Below are positions 36,701 through 44,809 of a stretch of 64,000 nt of DNA, in pieces. This DNA comes from Rhizobiaceae bacterium. Lineage in GTDB: Bacteria > Pseudomonadota > Alphaproteobacteria > Rhizobiales > Rhizobiaceae. The stretch is from assembly GCA_014238155.1 (NCBI GenBank), contig JABABQ010000047.1, positions 1 through 64,000 on the forward strand, in the 5' to 3' direction. Within the stretch, counting starts at the first letter, position 1, and the number at the start of each line of letters is the position of its first letter. The position numbers and the translations under genes are program-made. The notes beneath the pieces were generated by a model. The model had not been told where the DNA came from and did no database searches. It worked only from the letters and a program-made list of their open reading frames with translations.

Positions 36701-37230
36701 ACCCCTTCGCTGCCATGGCTGAATATGTGAATTGCATCGAGATCGGTGCGGCCGGCCAGCGCATCCGCCATCTGCTGAACGCCATCCTTGGCCATGTCGA
36801 TGACGATGACTTCTGCATCGATCGGCAGATTAACGAGGCTGGATTCGATCTCCACAATGTCTGAGGCGATAAATATAATCTGCCTTGACCCCTGAACCGG
36901 GTTTGTATTCAGATCCAGCTCATCAATCGTGTCATGATCGACGGCAATTAATGGTGGAATTGAGGCGGGTACTTGGGGCGAAAAATTATTTTCGACATAG
37001 TCATCGGCGAGCCCGGTATGGATCGATTGATGAACCGTGTCGACAATCGTTTCCACTGCCGCTGCGTCCAGTAAAATGCGTGGCTCCAGGGCACGCATCA
37101 AAGTTCGGCCGGGCGTGGGCAGGGTCAAAAGACCGGCTTTTTCCGGGTTTTTTGCCGCAAACTGGCAAGATTGATCGGCCGGCACGATCGAATCCATGTT
37201 TTTTGTCGGTATAATGCTGGTTTGCGGCAT
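33697..37230 (-). CDS. Large LEPR/DUF4347/cadherin-like surface protein
   Basis: The 1177-residue protein opens with a LEPR motif (RALEPRILLDAAA, residues 47-59), known at the N-terminus of very large proteobacterial surface proteins. A DUF4347 domain (about 115-280) has IFSHGSEG and IYGCDFADGPEG. A beta-rich region to about 430 is followed by cadherin-like and Ig-like repeats with calcium-type DxD motifs (DINDAP, DPDGDVLSY, DSDPDGDPISY). An acidic linker (DDLEEEEIVIDFG) leads to a C-terminal hydrophobic stretch (LLSVGGVSFVLRSGLLATALMSAVPAW) and a charged tail. No RTX nonapeptides are seen. It is probably an adhesin or matrix protein; secretion genes are not in the window. The downstream c-di-GMP gene overlaps it, suggesting joint control of attachment. 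Confidence 0.85.
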   Translation of the reverse strand: MPQTSIIPTKNMDSIVPADQSCQFAAKNPEKAGLLTLPTPGRTLMRALEPRILLDAAAVETIVDTVHQSIHTGLADDYVENNFSPQVPASIPPLIAVDHDTIDELDLNTNPVQGSRQIIFIASDIVEIESSLVNLPIDAEVIVIDMAKDGVQQMADALAGRTDLDAIHIFSHGSEGVLNLGNASLTWQSMLNQHTANLAMIGASLKEQGDILIYGCDFADGPEGQYAAEILTHLTGADVAASTDTTGHQSQGGDWTLEHHVGTIESNAVAVDTSWQGVLSGEVLESHEVPFSEIDHDEAIGSDKNIGQTFKHSSSGPDYHVNQVDLVLRIADGAPLQDVTVEIRDGFFGPVLATGTLSGSELETDYAWHSVNLDSAVTLHSGTQYTLRVTTSDIATDVEIAVEHDVNYNRGDRLRDDGSSHSWHDLLFRLVGNNQNIDPIITSDGGSGAALLFRDEESTAVTDVIATDADVPADTMSYSIVGGLDADKFQIDPSTGALEFLTPPDFENPTDADANNIYTVTVQATDPWGGADTQSISVSIQDINDAPQATGGTVTIDEEMPHVFSIAEFGFDDDEGDGLQSITVSNLSLAGGTLMHTGGTITVTNGMSITAVQMADLTFTPAANSNAAASFDYTVNDDDPGANSAAMVIAINPVNDQPTAGVLIDRVNDDSDTELIDISPDFNDPDGDVLSYSAMGLPTGLVIDPLTGIISGTISNRASGDGPFAVQILATDPEGGMATALFNWTVNNPGPDANADVFFGIEDLLISGNVAFNDSDPDGDPISYVLETDSTIGAVVLNPDGSFTYQPQSNVNGNDAFTYRATDADGATALATVSLHLSPVNDRPVGIDISLTATDDGPLYLGTDAFRFYDPEGDELQKVTFINVEGLNGILSYNGGALMVENGDTLTPGQLVDLTYVPAEGNGEKTSFSFTIHDEEGPGIPATMSLTNHQTDDLVPVSADPVNNSFEQITDEAQDDLEEEEIVIDFGSNTFVADDRTHVFEKNKKSNVNFIQASDTTADTAHRVQPKVDVLQDVILPSQALSAPTLEIPQTNYNPIEESPASTTPITFTKIDRPALMKDLDRVGEEMRQEEDLLGASVAKVTFTFGSLLSVGGVSFVLRSGLLATALMSAVPAWTRFDPISVVSGRLEEEDEEPSDVDMMAKFVSDARSRVRQESLL

Positions 37231-37562
37231 TTCGCCATTATGGTGAATCTACGTTGCATTTTGATTAATTTTTGGCCGTTATTGGTCCGAATCAAGGTCG
37301 CATTTGTTGGTCAAGCGGTTGAAATTTCTACAAGTTCTGCTGTTGCGTAAAATATGTATCAAATTGAGCGGCAATCAGTCGATAAAACGGCATTTGATTA
37401 GTTTCATCCTAATCAAATGCCGAATGTTTTCAAATTTATCTTTACGGAAAACTTTGTCAGAATTGCCAGAACTTGCCCAGATTCGCCGACTTTGCACACA
37501 CCTCATGCCCTGCAGATTCCGCCTCAATATTCACGCGACTTACAGATGAAACGGAATCCCAT
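37231..37562. other. AT-rich divergent spacer
   Basis: These 332 bp separate the surface-protein gene (minus) from the flavin monooxygenase gene (plus). Apart from the 14-bp perfect dyad listed separately I see no gene. The short track ORF here (37304-37549) has no protein-like features. Promoters for both genes should lie here, but none is clear enough to mark. Confidence 0.5.
37388..37422 (-). terminator. Perfect 14-bp hairpin with T-run on the minus strand
   Basis: CGGCATTTGATTAG and CTAATCAAATGCCG flank a 7-base loop. On the minus strand the stem is followed by TTTTATC, giving a terminator shape about 160 bp upstream of the surface-protein start codon. On the plus strand only weak T-richness follows. 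It may be an attenuator or anti-readthrough element, or a large operator. Confidence 0.6.
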
Positions 37563-38825
37563 ATGACTGTTGAAAAAGTAGATACACTGATAGTCGGTGG
37601 CGGTCAGGCTGGCCTGGCAATGAGTGAGCATTTGGGAAATCTTGGCATTGAGCACCTGATCCTTGAGCGCCACAGAATTGCCGAGCGCTGGCGCTCGGAA
37701 AGATGGGATTCGCTGGTTGCCAATGGGCCGGCATGGCACGATCGATTTCCGACGCTGGAGTTTGCCGACACCCAGCCGGGAGCATTTCCCGGCAAGGAAC
37801 GGGTGGCGGATTACTTCGTTGAATATGCAGAGCTCATCAAGGCGCCAATCCGGTGCGGTGTGGACGTGAGCAGTGTTGAAAAATTGCCAGGCCTGATGGG
37901 ATTTCGAGCTGAAACTTCGCATGGTGTTATCGAAGCAAAAAGCGTGGTTGCTGCCACCGGACCCTTTCAGCGTCCGGTTATTCCGCCGGTCATTCCTGAT
38001 CAGGCCAATGTGCTGCAAATGCATTCCAACATTTACCGAAATCCCGAACAATTGCCGCAGGGTGCAGTTCTGGTGGTCGGTGCCGGATCATCTGGTGGGC
38101 AGATTGCCGATGAATTGTTGCGTGCAGGCAGAAATGTTTATCTGTCCGTTGGGCCGCACGATCGTCCACCGCGCAGCTATCGCGGAAAAGACTTTGTCTG
38201 GTGGCTGGGCGTGCTCGGAAAATGGGATGCTGCGGCGTTGGAACCGGGCACGGACCATGTGACAATCTCCGTCAGCGGCGCCCGCGGTGGTCATACGGTG
38301 GACTTCCGCAAACTGGCGGAACAAGGCATGAATCTGGTTGGTTTGACCGAGTCATATGAGGACAGCATTTTACATTTTGCTACCGATCTGGGGGACAATA
38401 TTGCCCGGGGAGATGAAAATTATCTGTCGGTTCTGGATGAAGCCGATGAATGGGTTGAGCGAAACGGCCTCGACTTGCCATTGGAGCCCGAAGCCCGGCA
38501 AATCGGACCCGAACCAGAGTGTGTAATCAATCCAATCCGGCAGTTGAATCTTACACAAGCCGACATCAGCACTGTCATCTGGGCCACAGGTTACGCGGTC
38601 GACTATAGCTGGCTGAAAGTGAATTCATTCGATGAAAGAGGCAATCCGATCCATCAACGGGGGGTATCGCAGGAGTCTGGAATCTACTTTGTCGGCCTGC
38701 CGTGGCAATCCCGCCGCGGGTCATCTTTCATCTGGGGTGTCTGGCATGATGCAAAATATGTCGCGGACCAAATCGCTATTCAGCGTTCCTACATCGCCCA
38801 TCACGAGTCGACCCAGAGGAATTAA
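37563..38825 (+). CDS. Flavin-containing monooxygenase-like NAD(P)/FAD oxidoreductase
   Basis: The 420-residue protein has two dinucleotide folds: FAD-binding IVGGGQAGLAMSEHLG at the N-terminus and NAD(P)-binding VVGAGSSGGQIADEL near residue 180. ATGPFQRP and WATGYAVDYSWL are typical of the CzcO/YUCCA-type group. It probably oxygenates a small N- or S-containing compound. The chosen ATG (MTVEKVDTLIVGGG) removes 30 unlikely residues; no strong ribosome site is visible. Its end overlaps by 4 bp the convergent LysR gene. Confidence 0.85.
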   Translation: MTVEKVDTLIVGGGQAGLAMSEHLGNLGIEHLILERHRIAERWRSERWDSLVANGPAWHDRFPTLEFADTQPGAFPGKERVADYFVEYAELIKAPIRCGVDVSSVEKLPGLMGFRAETSHGVIEAKSVVAATGPFQRPVIPPVIPDQANVLQMHSNIYRNPEQLPQGAVLVVGAGSSGGQIADELLRAGRNVYLSVGPHDRPPRSYRGKDFVWWLGVLGKWDAAALEPGTDHVTISVSGARGGHTVDFRKLAEQGMNLVGLTESYEDSILHFATDLGDNIARGDENYLSVLDEADEWVERNGLDLPLEPEARQIGPEPECVINPIRQLNLTQADISTVIWATGYAVDYSWLKVNSFDERGNPIHQRGVSQESGIYFVGLPWQSRRGSSFIWGVWHDAKYVADQIAIQRSYIAHHESTQRN

Positions 38826-39724
38826 ATTGCGCCCTCCGCCGCGGCGATCTCTTCTTGCAACCAGGCGCTGAAAGCGGCAGCGATTTCAGAATTTTCATTC
38901 TGCGTGATCGATAAATAGTAGCCGTCATGGGCTGCCAGGCTTTCTTTTTCAATTGCTATGAGTGTTCCGTCGGCCAGGCACGGAGCAGCGATGAGTGAGC
39001 TGGTAAGGGCAATGCCAGTGCCAGCCCTGGCAAAATCCACTGCGGCACCATGGGATTCAACATTGCAGATGATGTTCAGTGTTCCTGCATAATCTCGCGC
39101 CACCGCCCAGCGGTTCCACGTATCTGTTGTACCCAACACCTGAATGAGAGAATAGTCTGTAATGTTGGCAGGTGAAAATTCCCCATTGCGGTGGCTGCGA
39201 GATATAAGATCTGGCGAAGCCACCATTATCATCCAATTCTGCCCAATTCTGACCGACCCCGACTGAGCTGAACTGGGGGCGTCGAAACGAATTTCAATAT
39301 CGGCATTCAATCCGGTGAACTCGTCAGGCCAGACTTTTGAAATCACCCGGAATCCAACGTCTGGATGCTGCGCGGCAAAACGCTTTAAACGGGGAGCCAG
39401 ATACCATTGCGCCAGACTGGTGCTGACACTGATTGTCAGCAGCCGCTTGTCGGTTGGTGTTTCGAAAGTATCGGTTGCCAACTGCAAAATGCCGATGGCG
39501 CGGGCAACGGTGGGAAGCAGACGCCGCCCCTGATCGGTCAGCGCTATGCCGCGATGTTTTCGGATGAATAAAGCGCAGCCGAATTTATGCTCAAGCGACC
39601 GGACATGCTGGCTGATGGCCGACTGGGTCAGGTTCAATTCCTGAGCAGCAAGAGTAAAACTCAAATGCCGTGCGGCACATTCAAAGGCGCGGAACCAGGC
39701 AAGCGGAGGAAGAGAGCGGGTCAT
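38822..39724 (-). CDS. LysR-family regulator (GcvA-like)
   Basis: The 300-residue protein has an N-terminal winged helix (LAWFRAFECAARHLSFTLAAQELNLTQSAISQHVRSLEHKFG) and a periplasmic-binding-protein-like effector domain. The pattern PPLAWFRAFE is common in GcvA-type LysR proteins. It is divergent from the five-gene DUF1185-to-aldehyde-dehydrogenase operon and probably controls it through the dyad at 39742-39756. Confidence 0.92.
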   Translation of the reverse strand: MTRSLPPLAWFRAFECAARHLSFTLAAQELNLTQSAISQHVRSLEHKFGCALFIRKHRGIALTDQGRRLLPTVARAIGILQLATDTFETPTDKRLLTISVSTSLAQWYLAPRLKRFAAQHPDVGFRVISKVWPDEFTGLNADIEIRFDAPSSAQSGSVRIGQNWMIMVASPDLISRSHRNGEFSPANITDYSLIQVLGTTDTWNRWAVARDYAGTLNIICNVESHGAAVDFARAGTGIALTSSLIAAPCLADGTLIAIEKESLAAHDGYYLSITQNENSEIAAAFSAWLQEEIAAAEGAI

Positions 39725-39741
39725 TTGGCCAAAACACAGAC

Positions 39742-39756
39742 ATTAGTATTACTAAT
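39742..39756. promoter_or_regulatory. LysR-type operator dyad
   Basis: ATTAGTATTACTAAT is two perfect 7-bp half sites around one central base and contains T-N11-A, the LysR box form. It lies between the LysR gene and the divergent operon. It overlaps the ATG at 39755, which argues that translation of the DUF1185 gene begins further downstream. Confidence 0.6.
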
Positions 39757-39859
39757 GCCAATGACCAAAAATCCATTGATTGTCAATGAAGCCGCACCGG
39801 TTCAGGATATTTGCGAATGCTCTCAACCACACGACCAACAGATTGAATTGGCCCGTTCG

Positions 39860-40459
39860 ATGACCCCGGAAATTCGCAAAATTGTTACCTTTGATGAGGA
39901 AATTCTGATTGAAGGTTTTAAGCCTGCTAAAACTCCCTGGCGGATGTTTGCAGTTGCTGCCGTGGTCACCAATCCCTGGGCAGGCCGCTTTGTCGAGGAT
40001 CTGAAACCGGAAATTATGGCCTTTGGTCCACTGCTGGGCGAGATGCTGACCAAACGCATGATTGCACTGGCAGGCTCGGGTGAGGCGATCGAGGCCTATG
40101 GAAAAGCTGCGGTTGTTGGGCTGGACGGCGAAATTGAACATGCCTCGGCGCTGATCCATACATTGCGTTTCGGCAATTATTATCGCGAGGCGGTAGGTGC
40201 AAAAAGCTACCTGGCCTTTTCCAACACACGTGGCGGTGCAAACGCCCCGATTTCCATTCCATTGATGGACAAAATTGATGCTGGGCGGCGGTCGCATTAT
40301 CTGACCATTCAGTTTGCCATCCCCGATGCGCCGCGGGCTGATGAACTCGTCTTGGTTCTGGGTGCCGCAACGGGAGGACGTCCGCATCACCGTATTGGCG
40401 ACCGCTATCAGGATTTAGAGGATCTTGGCCATGACCTCGACAACCCTGCCGCGGTCTGA
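39860..40459 (+). CDS. DUF1185 / 'amino acid synthesis' family protein
   Basis: The roughly 199-residue protein matches PF06684, a family of about 190-200 residues often found in catabolic operons: MTPEIRKIVTFDEEILIEGFKPAKTPWRMFAVAAVVTNPWAG at the start and GGANAPISIPLMDK plus a GAATGGRPHHRIG end. Its biochemical role is not established. I chose the ATG at 39860 because it gives the family start and leaves room for the operator; ATG 39755 or 39761 would add about 35 residues with no family likeness. No good ribosome site supports any of them. It overlaps the alpha/beta hydrolase gene. Confidence 0.75.
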   Translation: MTPEIRKIVTFDEEILIEGFKPAKTPWRMFAVAAVVTNPWAGRFVEDLKPEIMAFGPLLGEMLTKRMIALAGSGEAIEAYGKAAVVGLDGEIEHASALIHTLRFGNYYREAVGAKSYLAFSNTRGGANAPISIPLMDKIDAGRRSHYLTIQFAIPDAPRADELVLVLGAATGGRPHHRIGDRYQDLEDLGHDLDNPAAV

Positions 40460-41255
40460 ACTGACCCAAAACCTGTCGGGGTGGCGCGATGGCGCGGGAC
40501 CGGCATTGTTGCTGATCCACGGCGTTGGCCTATCTGCAGACGCATGGGCACCCATGCTGCCATTCCTGACCCGTCATTTTGCGGTCACAGCGGTGGATCT
40601 GCCGGGCCATGGTGACAGTTCGAAGTTCGCCGAGGGGCATGGCATTACGCTTGAGGAATTCAGCAAGGCGATTGGTGACTTGTTGTCATCTGACAATGAA
40701 AGATCGCTGGTGATGGGTCATTCACTTGGCGGATTGATTGCCGTTGATGTGGCAATCCGGTTTCCAGAAATGCTGACAGCCGTCGTGCCGCTCAATGCAA
40801 TTTATCGTCGGTCAGAAACTGCCTCACATGCCGTCAATGCGCGCGCGCAAGAATTGTCCGGCACAGAAAATCCAGACCCAGCACCCACTTTGAACCGCTG
40901 GTTTGGAGAATCTCCAGATGGCGAAACAGCTTTGATGGCTGAAGATTGTCGTCGTATGCTGACCCAGGTTGATCCGCTTGGCTATCGCCAGGCTTATCAA
41001 GTCTTCGCAAATGAAGACGGACCAACAGACGCTGCATTGGAAAAACTCGCCTGCCCGGCTTTGTTTGTAACCGGGTCTGAGGAACCAAATTCGACGCCAC
41101 ACATGTCGATGGCGATGGCGCGTCTTACGCCAAGAGGTCGGGCAGTGATCATTGAAAATGCGCGACACATGATGCCGATGACCCATGCAGCAGAAGTTTG
41201 TGCTCACCTGCTGGAATTCTGCAAACATCTGGATGGTACACATGACCAGGTTTGA
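40431..41255 (+). CDS. Alpha/beta hydrolase
   Basis: The 274-residue protein has the oxyanion region LLIHGVGLSADAW, DLPGHGDS and the nucleophile elbow GHSLGG (Ser near residue 100); the late NARHMMPM histidine completes the triad. GAGGA precedes the ATG at 40431. It starts within the end of the DUF1185 gene and overlaps the flavin reductase start by 14 bp. It probably hydrolyses an ester or amide intermediate of the operon's pathway. Confidence 0.88.
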   Translation: MTSTTLPRSELTQNLSGWRDGAGPALLLIHGVGLSADAWAPMLPFLTRHFAVTAVDLPGHGDSSKFAEGHGITLEEFSKAIGDLLSSDNERSLVMGHSLGGLIAVDVAIRFPEMLTAVVPLNAIYRRSETASHAVNARAQELSGTENPDPAPTLNRWFGESPDGETALMAEDCRRMLTQVDPLGYRQAYQVFANEDGPTDAALEKLACPALFVTGSEEPNSTPHMSMAMARLTPRGRAVIIENARHMMPMTHAAEVCAHLLEFCKHLDGTHDQV

Positions 41256-42252
41256 TCCAAAAGAACTTCGCAATGCCCTGGCCAGCTACATGACCGGTGT
41301 AACGGTTGTGACGGCCCGGGCAATGGACGGAACCCCGGTTGGGTTCACCGCCAATTCTTTCACATCGGTGTCGCTCAACCCGCCATTGCTTCTGGTCTGC
41401 CCCGGCAATCACCTGTCGAGTTTCGACATATTCGCGACGGCAACGCATTTTGCAGTCAACATTCTGGCGGAAGGACAAGAGGCTGTATCCAACATATTTG
41501 CCGGATCAAAAGAAGACAGGTTTTCCCAAATTCACTGGTCGCCAGATCAATTTGACTGTCCGCTGATTGACGGGGCCGCCGCTCAGTTTTCCTGTTCACT
41601 TCAAAACCGGGTTGAGGCTGGTGACCATCACATTTTAATCGGCCAGATCCAGCACTATCAGGCATCGACAAAACGCGGATTGGGCTATTGTCGTGATGGT
41701 TATTTCAGCCTGTCCAGAGAACGTCAGTCAGAGGCCGCCGCGCAGGGAGAACAAAAATTCATCTGCGGCGCATTGGTCGAATATCACGACGAGCTTTGCT
41801 TGTTGCGAGAGCCACAGGGCCTGTTCATTCCTATGGTCAAGCTCAACGACCGGTCCGGCGCGCGCACCTCACTTTTACACCATTTTGATAAACTCGGTCT
41901 GAAAGCCGGTATAGGCCCGGTCTATTCCGTCTACGATGATGCGGAAAATGGTGAACATGTCACGATCTTTCGCGCCACTTTGTTGGAAAAACCAGCGCTC
42001 GAAACCGTTGAGTTTCGTCCGATTTCTCAATTGTCGACCAATGAATTCAGCCGTCCCGTCAATGCAGATATGATCCGGCGCTATCGTGAGGAACACGACC
42101 ACAATCAGTTTGGTTTGTATATCGGCGATGCGGTTCGCGGTGAAGTGCATCCCAGCGGCGGTGGCGGCGGCGACAGCGGCGAAAGCGGCGAAAGCGACGA
42201 CAGCGGCGAAAGTGGTGAAAGTGGCGAAAGCGACGACAGCGCCAATCAATAG
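41242..42252 (+). CDS. Flavin reductase fused to a Nudix-like domain, with acidic tail
   Basis: The 336-residue protein starts with a flavin reductase domain (residues 1-160: TGVTVVTARAMDGTPVGFTANSF, SLNPPLLLVC, DHHILIGQI) that would supply reduced FMN to the adjacent LLM monooxygenase. The middle (about 170-265, FICGALVEYHDELCLLREPQG) resembles a Nudix-type fold without a clear Nudix box. The last 30 residues are low complexity (GGGGGDSGESGESDDS repeated) and encoded by near-perfect triplet repeats at 42155-42243. AGGAG and the LLM start follow immediately. Confidence 0.85.
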   Translation: MTRFDPKELRNALASYMTGVTVVTARAMDGTPVGFTANSFTSVSLNPPLLLVCPGNHLSSFDIFATATHFAVNILAEGQEAVSNIFAGSKEDRFSQIHWSPDQFDCPLIDGAAAQFSCSLQNRVEAGDHHILIGQIQHYQASTKRGLGYCRDGYFSLSRERQSEAAAQGEQKFICGALVEYHDELCLLREPQGLFIPMVKLNDRSGARTSLLHHFDKLGLKAGIGPVYSVYDDAENGEHVTIFRATLLEKPALETVEFRPISQLSTNEFSRPVNADMIRRYREEHDHNQFGLYIGDAVRGEVHPSGGGGGDSGESGESDDSGESGESGESDDSANQ

Positions 42253-42260
42253 GAGTTTGT

Positions 42261-43295
42261 ATGGAATTTTCTCTCTTTGCTCACATGGAACGTCTCGCAC
42301 CTGAGCAGGATCATCAACATCTCTATGAAGAGTTCCTGTCGCTTTGCACGATGGCTGATGAGGGCGGCATGCGCGCAGTGTGGACGGGTGAGCATCACGG
42401 GATGGAGTTCACCATTGCACCCAACCCGTTCATCACAATCACTGATCTGGCCCGCCATACCAAAAACGTTAAATTGGGCACCGGAACGGTGGTCGCGCCA
42501 TTCTGGCATCCCATCAAACTTGCCGGAGAGGCGGCGATGACGGATCTGGTTACCGGCGGAAGGCTGGAATTGGGGGTGGCGCGCGGTGCCTATTCCTATG
42601 AATATGAACGCCTTATGCCCGGTATGGATGCCTGGGAAGCTGGCCAGCGGATGCGCGAAACCGCACCATTGTTGCGCCAGTTATGGGAAGGCGATTGCGC
42701 CCATTCCGGCGAATTCTATCAGTTCCCATCAACCAGTTCGGCACCCAAGCCTTTGCAGGACAATGGCCCTCCCATCTGGATTGCCGCCCGCGATCCCAAC
42801 AGCCATCAATTTGCCGTCGACAATGGTTTCAATGTTCAGGTCACACCCCTATGGCAGGGGATTGAGGAAATTGAATCCCTGATGGAGCGGTTCAATGCGG
42901 CCTGCCAGGCATCGGCGCTGAAGCGACCCAAAATCATGCTGTTGCACCACACCTATGTTGCTTCAGATGCCGACGACGTCGATCTGGCAGCGCGTGAATT
43001 GAGTAGGTTCTACAGTTATTTTGGGGCATGGTTTCAAAACAAGCGCCCGGTTGTTCAGGGTCATATCGAAAAGCTGAGTGAAGACGAACTGGCCAACAAC
43101 AAGATGATGGCCCCAGAAAACATGAAACGCGATTTAACCATCGGCACGTCACAACAGGTAATCGACCAGGTGAAACGCTATGAGGATCTGGGCTATGATG
43201 AGTTTTCTTTCTGGATCGACAATGGCATGTCGGGTGAGAGAAAACGCGCCTCTTTAAGCCGCTTCATCAATGACGTAATGCCTGCCTTTAGCTGA
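42261..43295 (+). CDS. LLM-class flavin-dependent monooxygenase
   Basis: The 344-residue luciferase-like monooxygenase has the barrel start MEFSLFAHMER, the W-TGEHHG motif, TGTVVAPFWHPIKLAGEAAMTDLVTGGRLELGVARGAY and a C-terminal IGTSQQVIDQVKRYEDLGYDEF. It uses reduced flavin, presumably made by the preceding gene product, to oxygenate an unknown substrate. The ATG at 42261 has AGGAG 8 bases before it. Confidence 0.92.
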   Translation: MEFSLFAHMERLAPEQDHQHLYEEFLSLCTMADEGGMRAVWTGEHHGMEFTIAPNPFITITDLARHTKNVKLGTGTVVAPFWHPIKLAGEAAMTDLVTGGRLELGVARGAYSYEYERLMPGMDAWEAGQRMRETAPLLRQLWEGDCAHSGEFYQFPSTSSAPKPLQDNGPPIWIAARDPNSHQFAVDNGFNVQVTPLWQGIEEIESLMERFNAACQASALKRPKIMLLHHTYVASDADDVDLAARELSRFYSYFGAWFQNKRPVVQGHIEKLSEDELANNKMMAPENMKRDLTIGTSQQVIDQVKRYEDLGYDEFSFWIDNGMSGERKRASLSRFINDVMPAFS

Positions 43296-43305
43296 AAGTT
43301 TGCCC

Positions 43306-44787
43306 ATGTCTGACATGCCTCATTATCAATTATTCATCGACGGTCAGTGGTGTGCCGGTTCGCAGCAGCAGGTTATGCAAAGCGCCAATCCAGCGACCGG
43401 TAAAACATGGGCGACCTTCGATTGTGCCAGTGCATCAGATGTAGATCGCGCGGTGACGGCCGCACAACGCATGCTGGACGACCCGGCATGGCGTGACATG
43501 ACACAGACGGCCCGAGGTAAACTGCTTTACCGTCTGGCGGAACTGATTGAAGAAAATGCAGGGACACTGGGTATTGCTGAAACCAATGACAGCGGTAAAT
43601 TGCTGGCCGAAACCGCCTCGCAGACCAAATATGTTGGTGATTACTACCGTTATTATGCCGGACTGGCCGACAAGATCGAAGGCGCGGTACTGCCGATCGA
43701 CAAGCCGGATATGCATGTCTTCACCCAGCGCATGCCGGTGGGCGTGGTTGCAGCAGTGGTGCCGTGGAACGCACAGATGTTCCTCACCGCCACCAAACTC
43801 GGACCAGCGCTGGCGGCGGGATGCTGTATTGTGCTCAAGGCATCTGAAATCGCACCTGCGCCGATGTTTGAATTTGCCCGGTTGATAGAACAGGCAGGTT
43901 TCCCCGCCGGTGTTGTATCAGTGATTACCGGCGATGCCGAAAACTGTGCCATTCCGCTCACCCGTCACCCGAAGATTGACAGAATTGCCTTTACAGGCGG
44001 GGCTCAAACGGCGCGCCATGTGGTGCGCAATTCAGCTGAAAACTTTGCGGTCACCACATTGGAACTCGGTGGTAAATCACCAATCATCGTTTTCGAAGAC
44101 GCGAATATCGAAACGGCGGTAAATGGATTGATTGCCGGGAATTTCGGCGCATCAGGACAATCCTGTGTTGCTGGAACGCGCGGCTTTGTTCAGCGTAATA
44201 TTTTTGACCAGGTGGTGGCTCAAATTGTTGAAAAGTCAAAAGGCATTGTCGTTGGCGATCCACTTGCTGCAACCACACATGTGGGGCCTTTATGCACCCA
44301 GGATCAGATCGAGAGGATCGAAACCACACTTCTGAAATCTCAACAACAGGGGGCCGAGATTTGTTTTGGCGGCAGCCGTTCAGCAGGTCTTGAGGGGAAT
44401 TATTTTGACCCTACTTTGGTGAAATGCACCACTTCGGAAACCGAAACGCTGAAAGTTGAAATGTTCGGGCCGGTGATGTCGCTGCTGCCATTTGACGAAG
44501 AAGAAGAGGCAATCGCTCTGGCCAATGATAGTGAATTTGGACTGGGTTCCGGCGTCTTCACTCAAAATATCGGACGGGCTCACCGGGTCTCCAACCGCCT
44601 GCGTTCCGGAATATGCTGGATCAATACTTATCGCGCGGTGTCGCCAATAGCGCCGTTTGGTGGCTTTAATCAGTCAGGATATGGCCGCGAAGCAGGTTTG
44701 GAATCAATCCTCGATTATACCCGCACCAAAACAACATGGATCAACACATCAACCGAACCGATGGCAAATCCATTCGTCATGCGGTAA
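43306..44787 (+). CDS. Aldehyde dehydrogenase
   Basis: The 493-residue NAD(P)-dependent enzyme has VVPWNAQMFL, the glutamate motif LELGGKSPIIVFEDA and the catalytic cysteine GQSCVAGTR (about residue 288), plus the C-terminal PFGGFNQSGYGRE. It would oxidise the aldehyde released by the monooxygenase and hydrolase to an acid. ATG 43306 gives MSDMPHYQLFIDG. It closes the LysR-divergent operon. Confidence 0.94.
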   Translation: MSDMPHYQLFIDGQWCAGSQQQVMQSANPATGKTWATFDCASASDVDRAVTAAQRMLDDPAWRDMTQTARGKLLYRLAELIEENAGTLGIAETNDSGKLLAETASQTKYVGDYYRYYAGLADKIEGAVLPIDKPDMHVFTQRMPVGVVAAVVPWNAQMFLTATKLGPALAAGCCIVLKASEIAPAPMFEFARLIEQAGFPAGVVSVITGDAENCAIPLTRHPKIDRIAFTGGAQTARHVVRNSAENFAVTTLELGGKSPIIVFEDANIETAVNGLIAGNFGASGQSCVAGTRGFVQRNIFDQVVAQIVEKSKGIVVGDPLAATTHVGPLCTQDQIERIETTLLKSQQQGAEICFGGSRSAGLEGNYFDPTLVKCTTSETETLKVEMFGPVMSLLPFDEEEEAIALANDSEFGLGSGVFTQNIGRAHRVSNRLRSGICWINTYRAVSPIAPFGGFNQSGYGREAGLESILDYTRTKTTWINTSTEPMANPFVMR

Positions 44788-44809
44788 TTTTCCCAAACAG
44801 GATTGTGGT

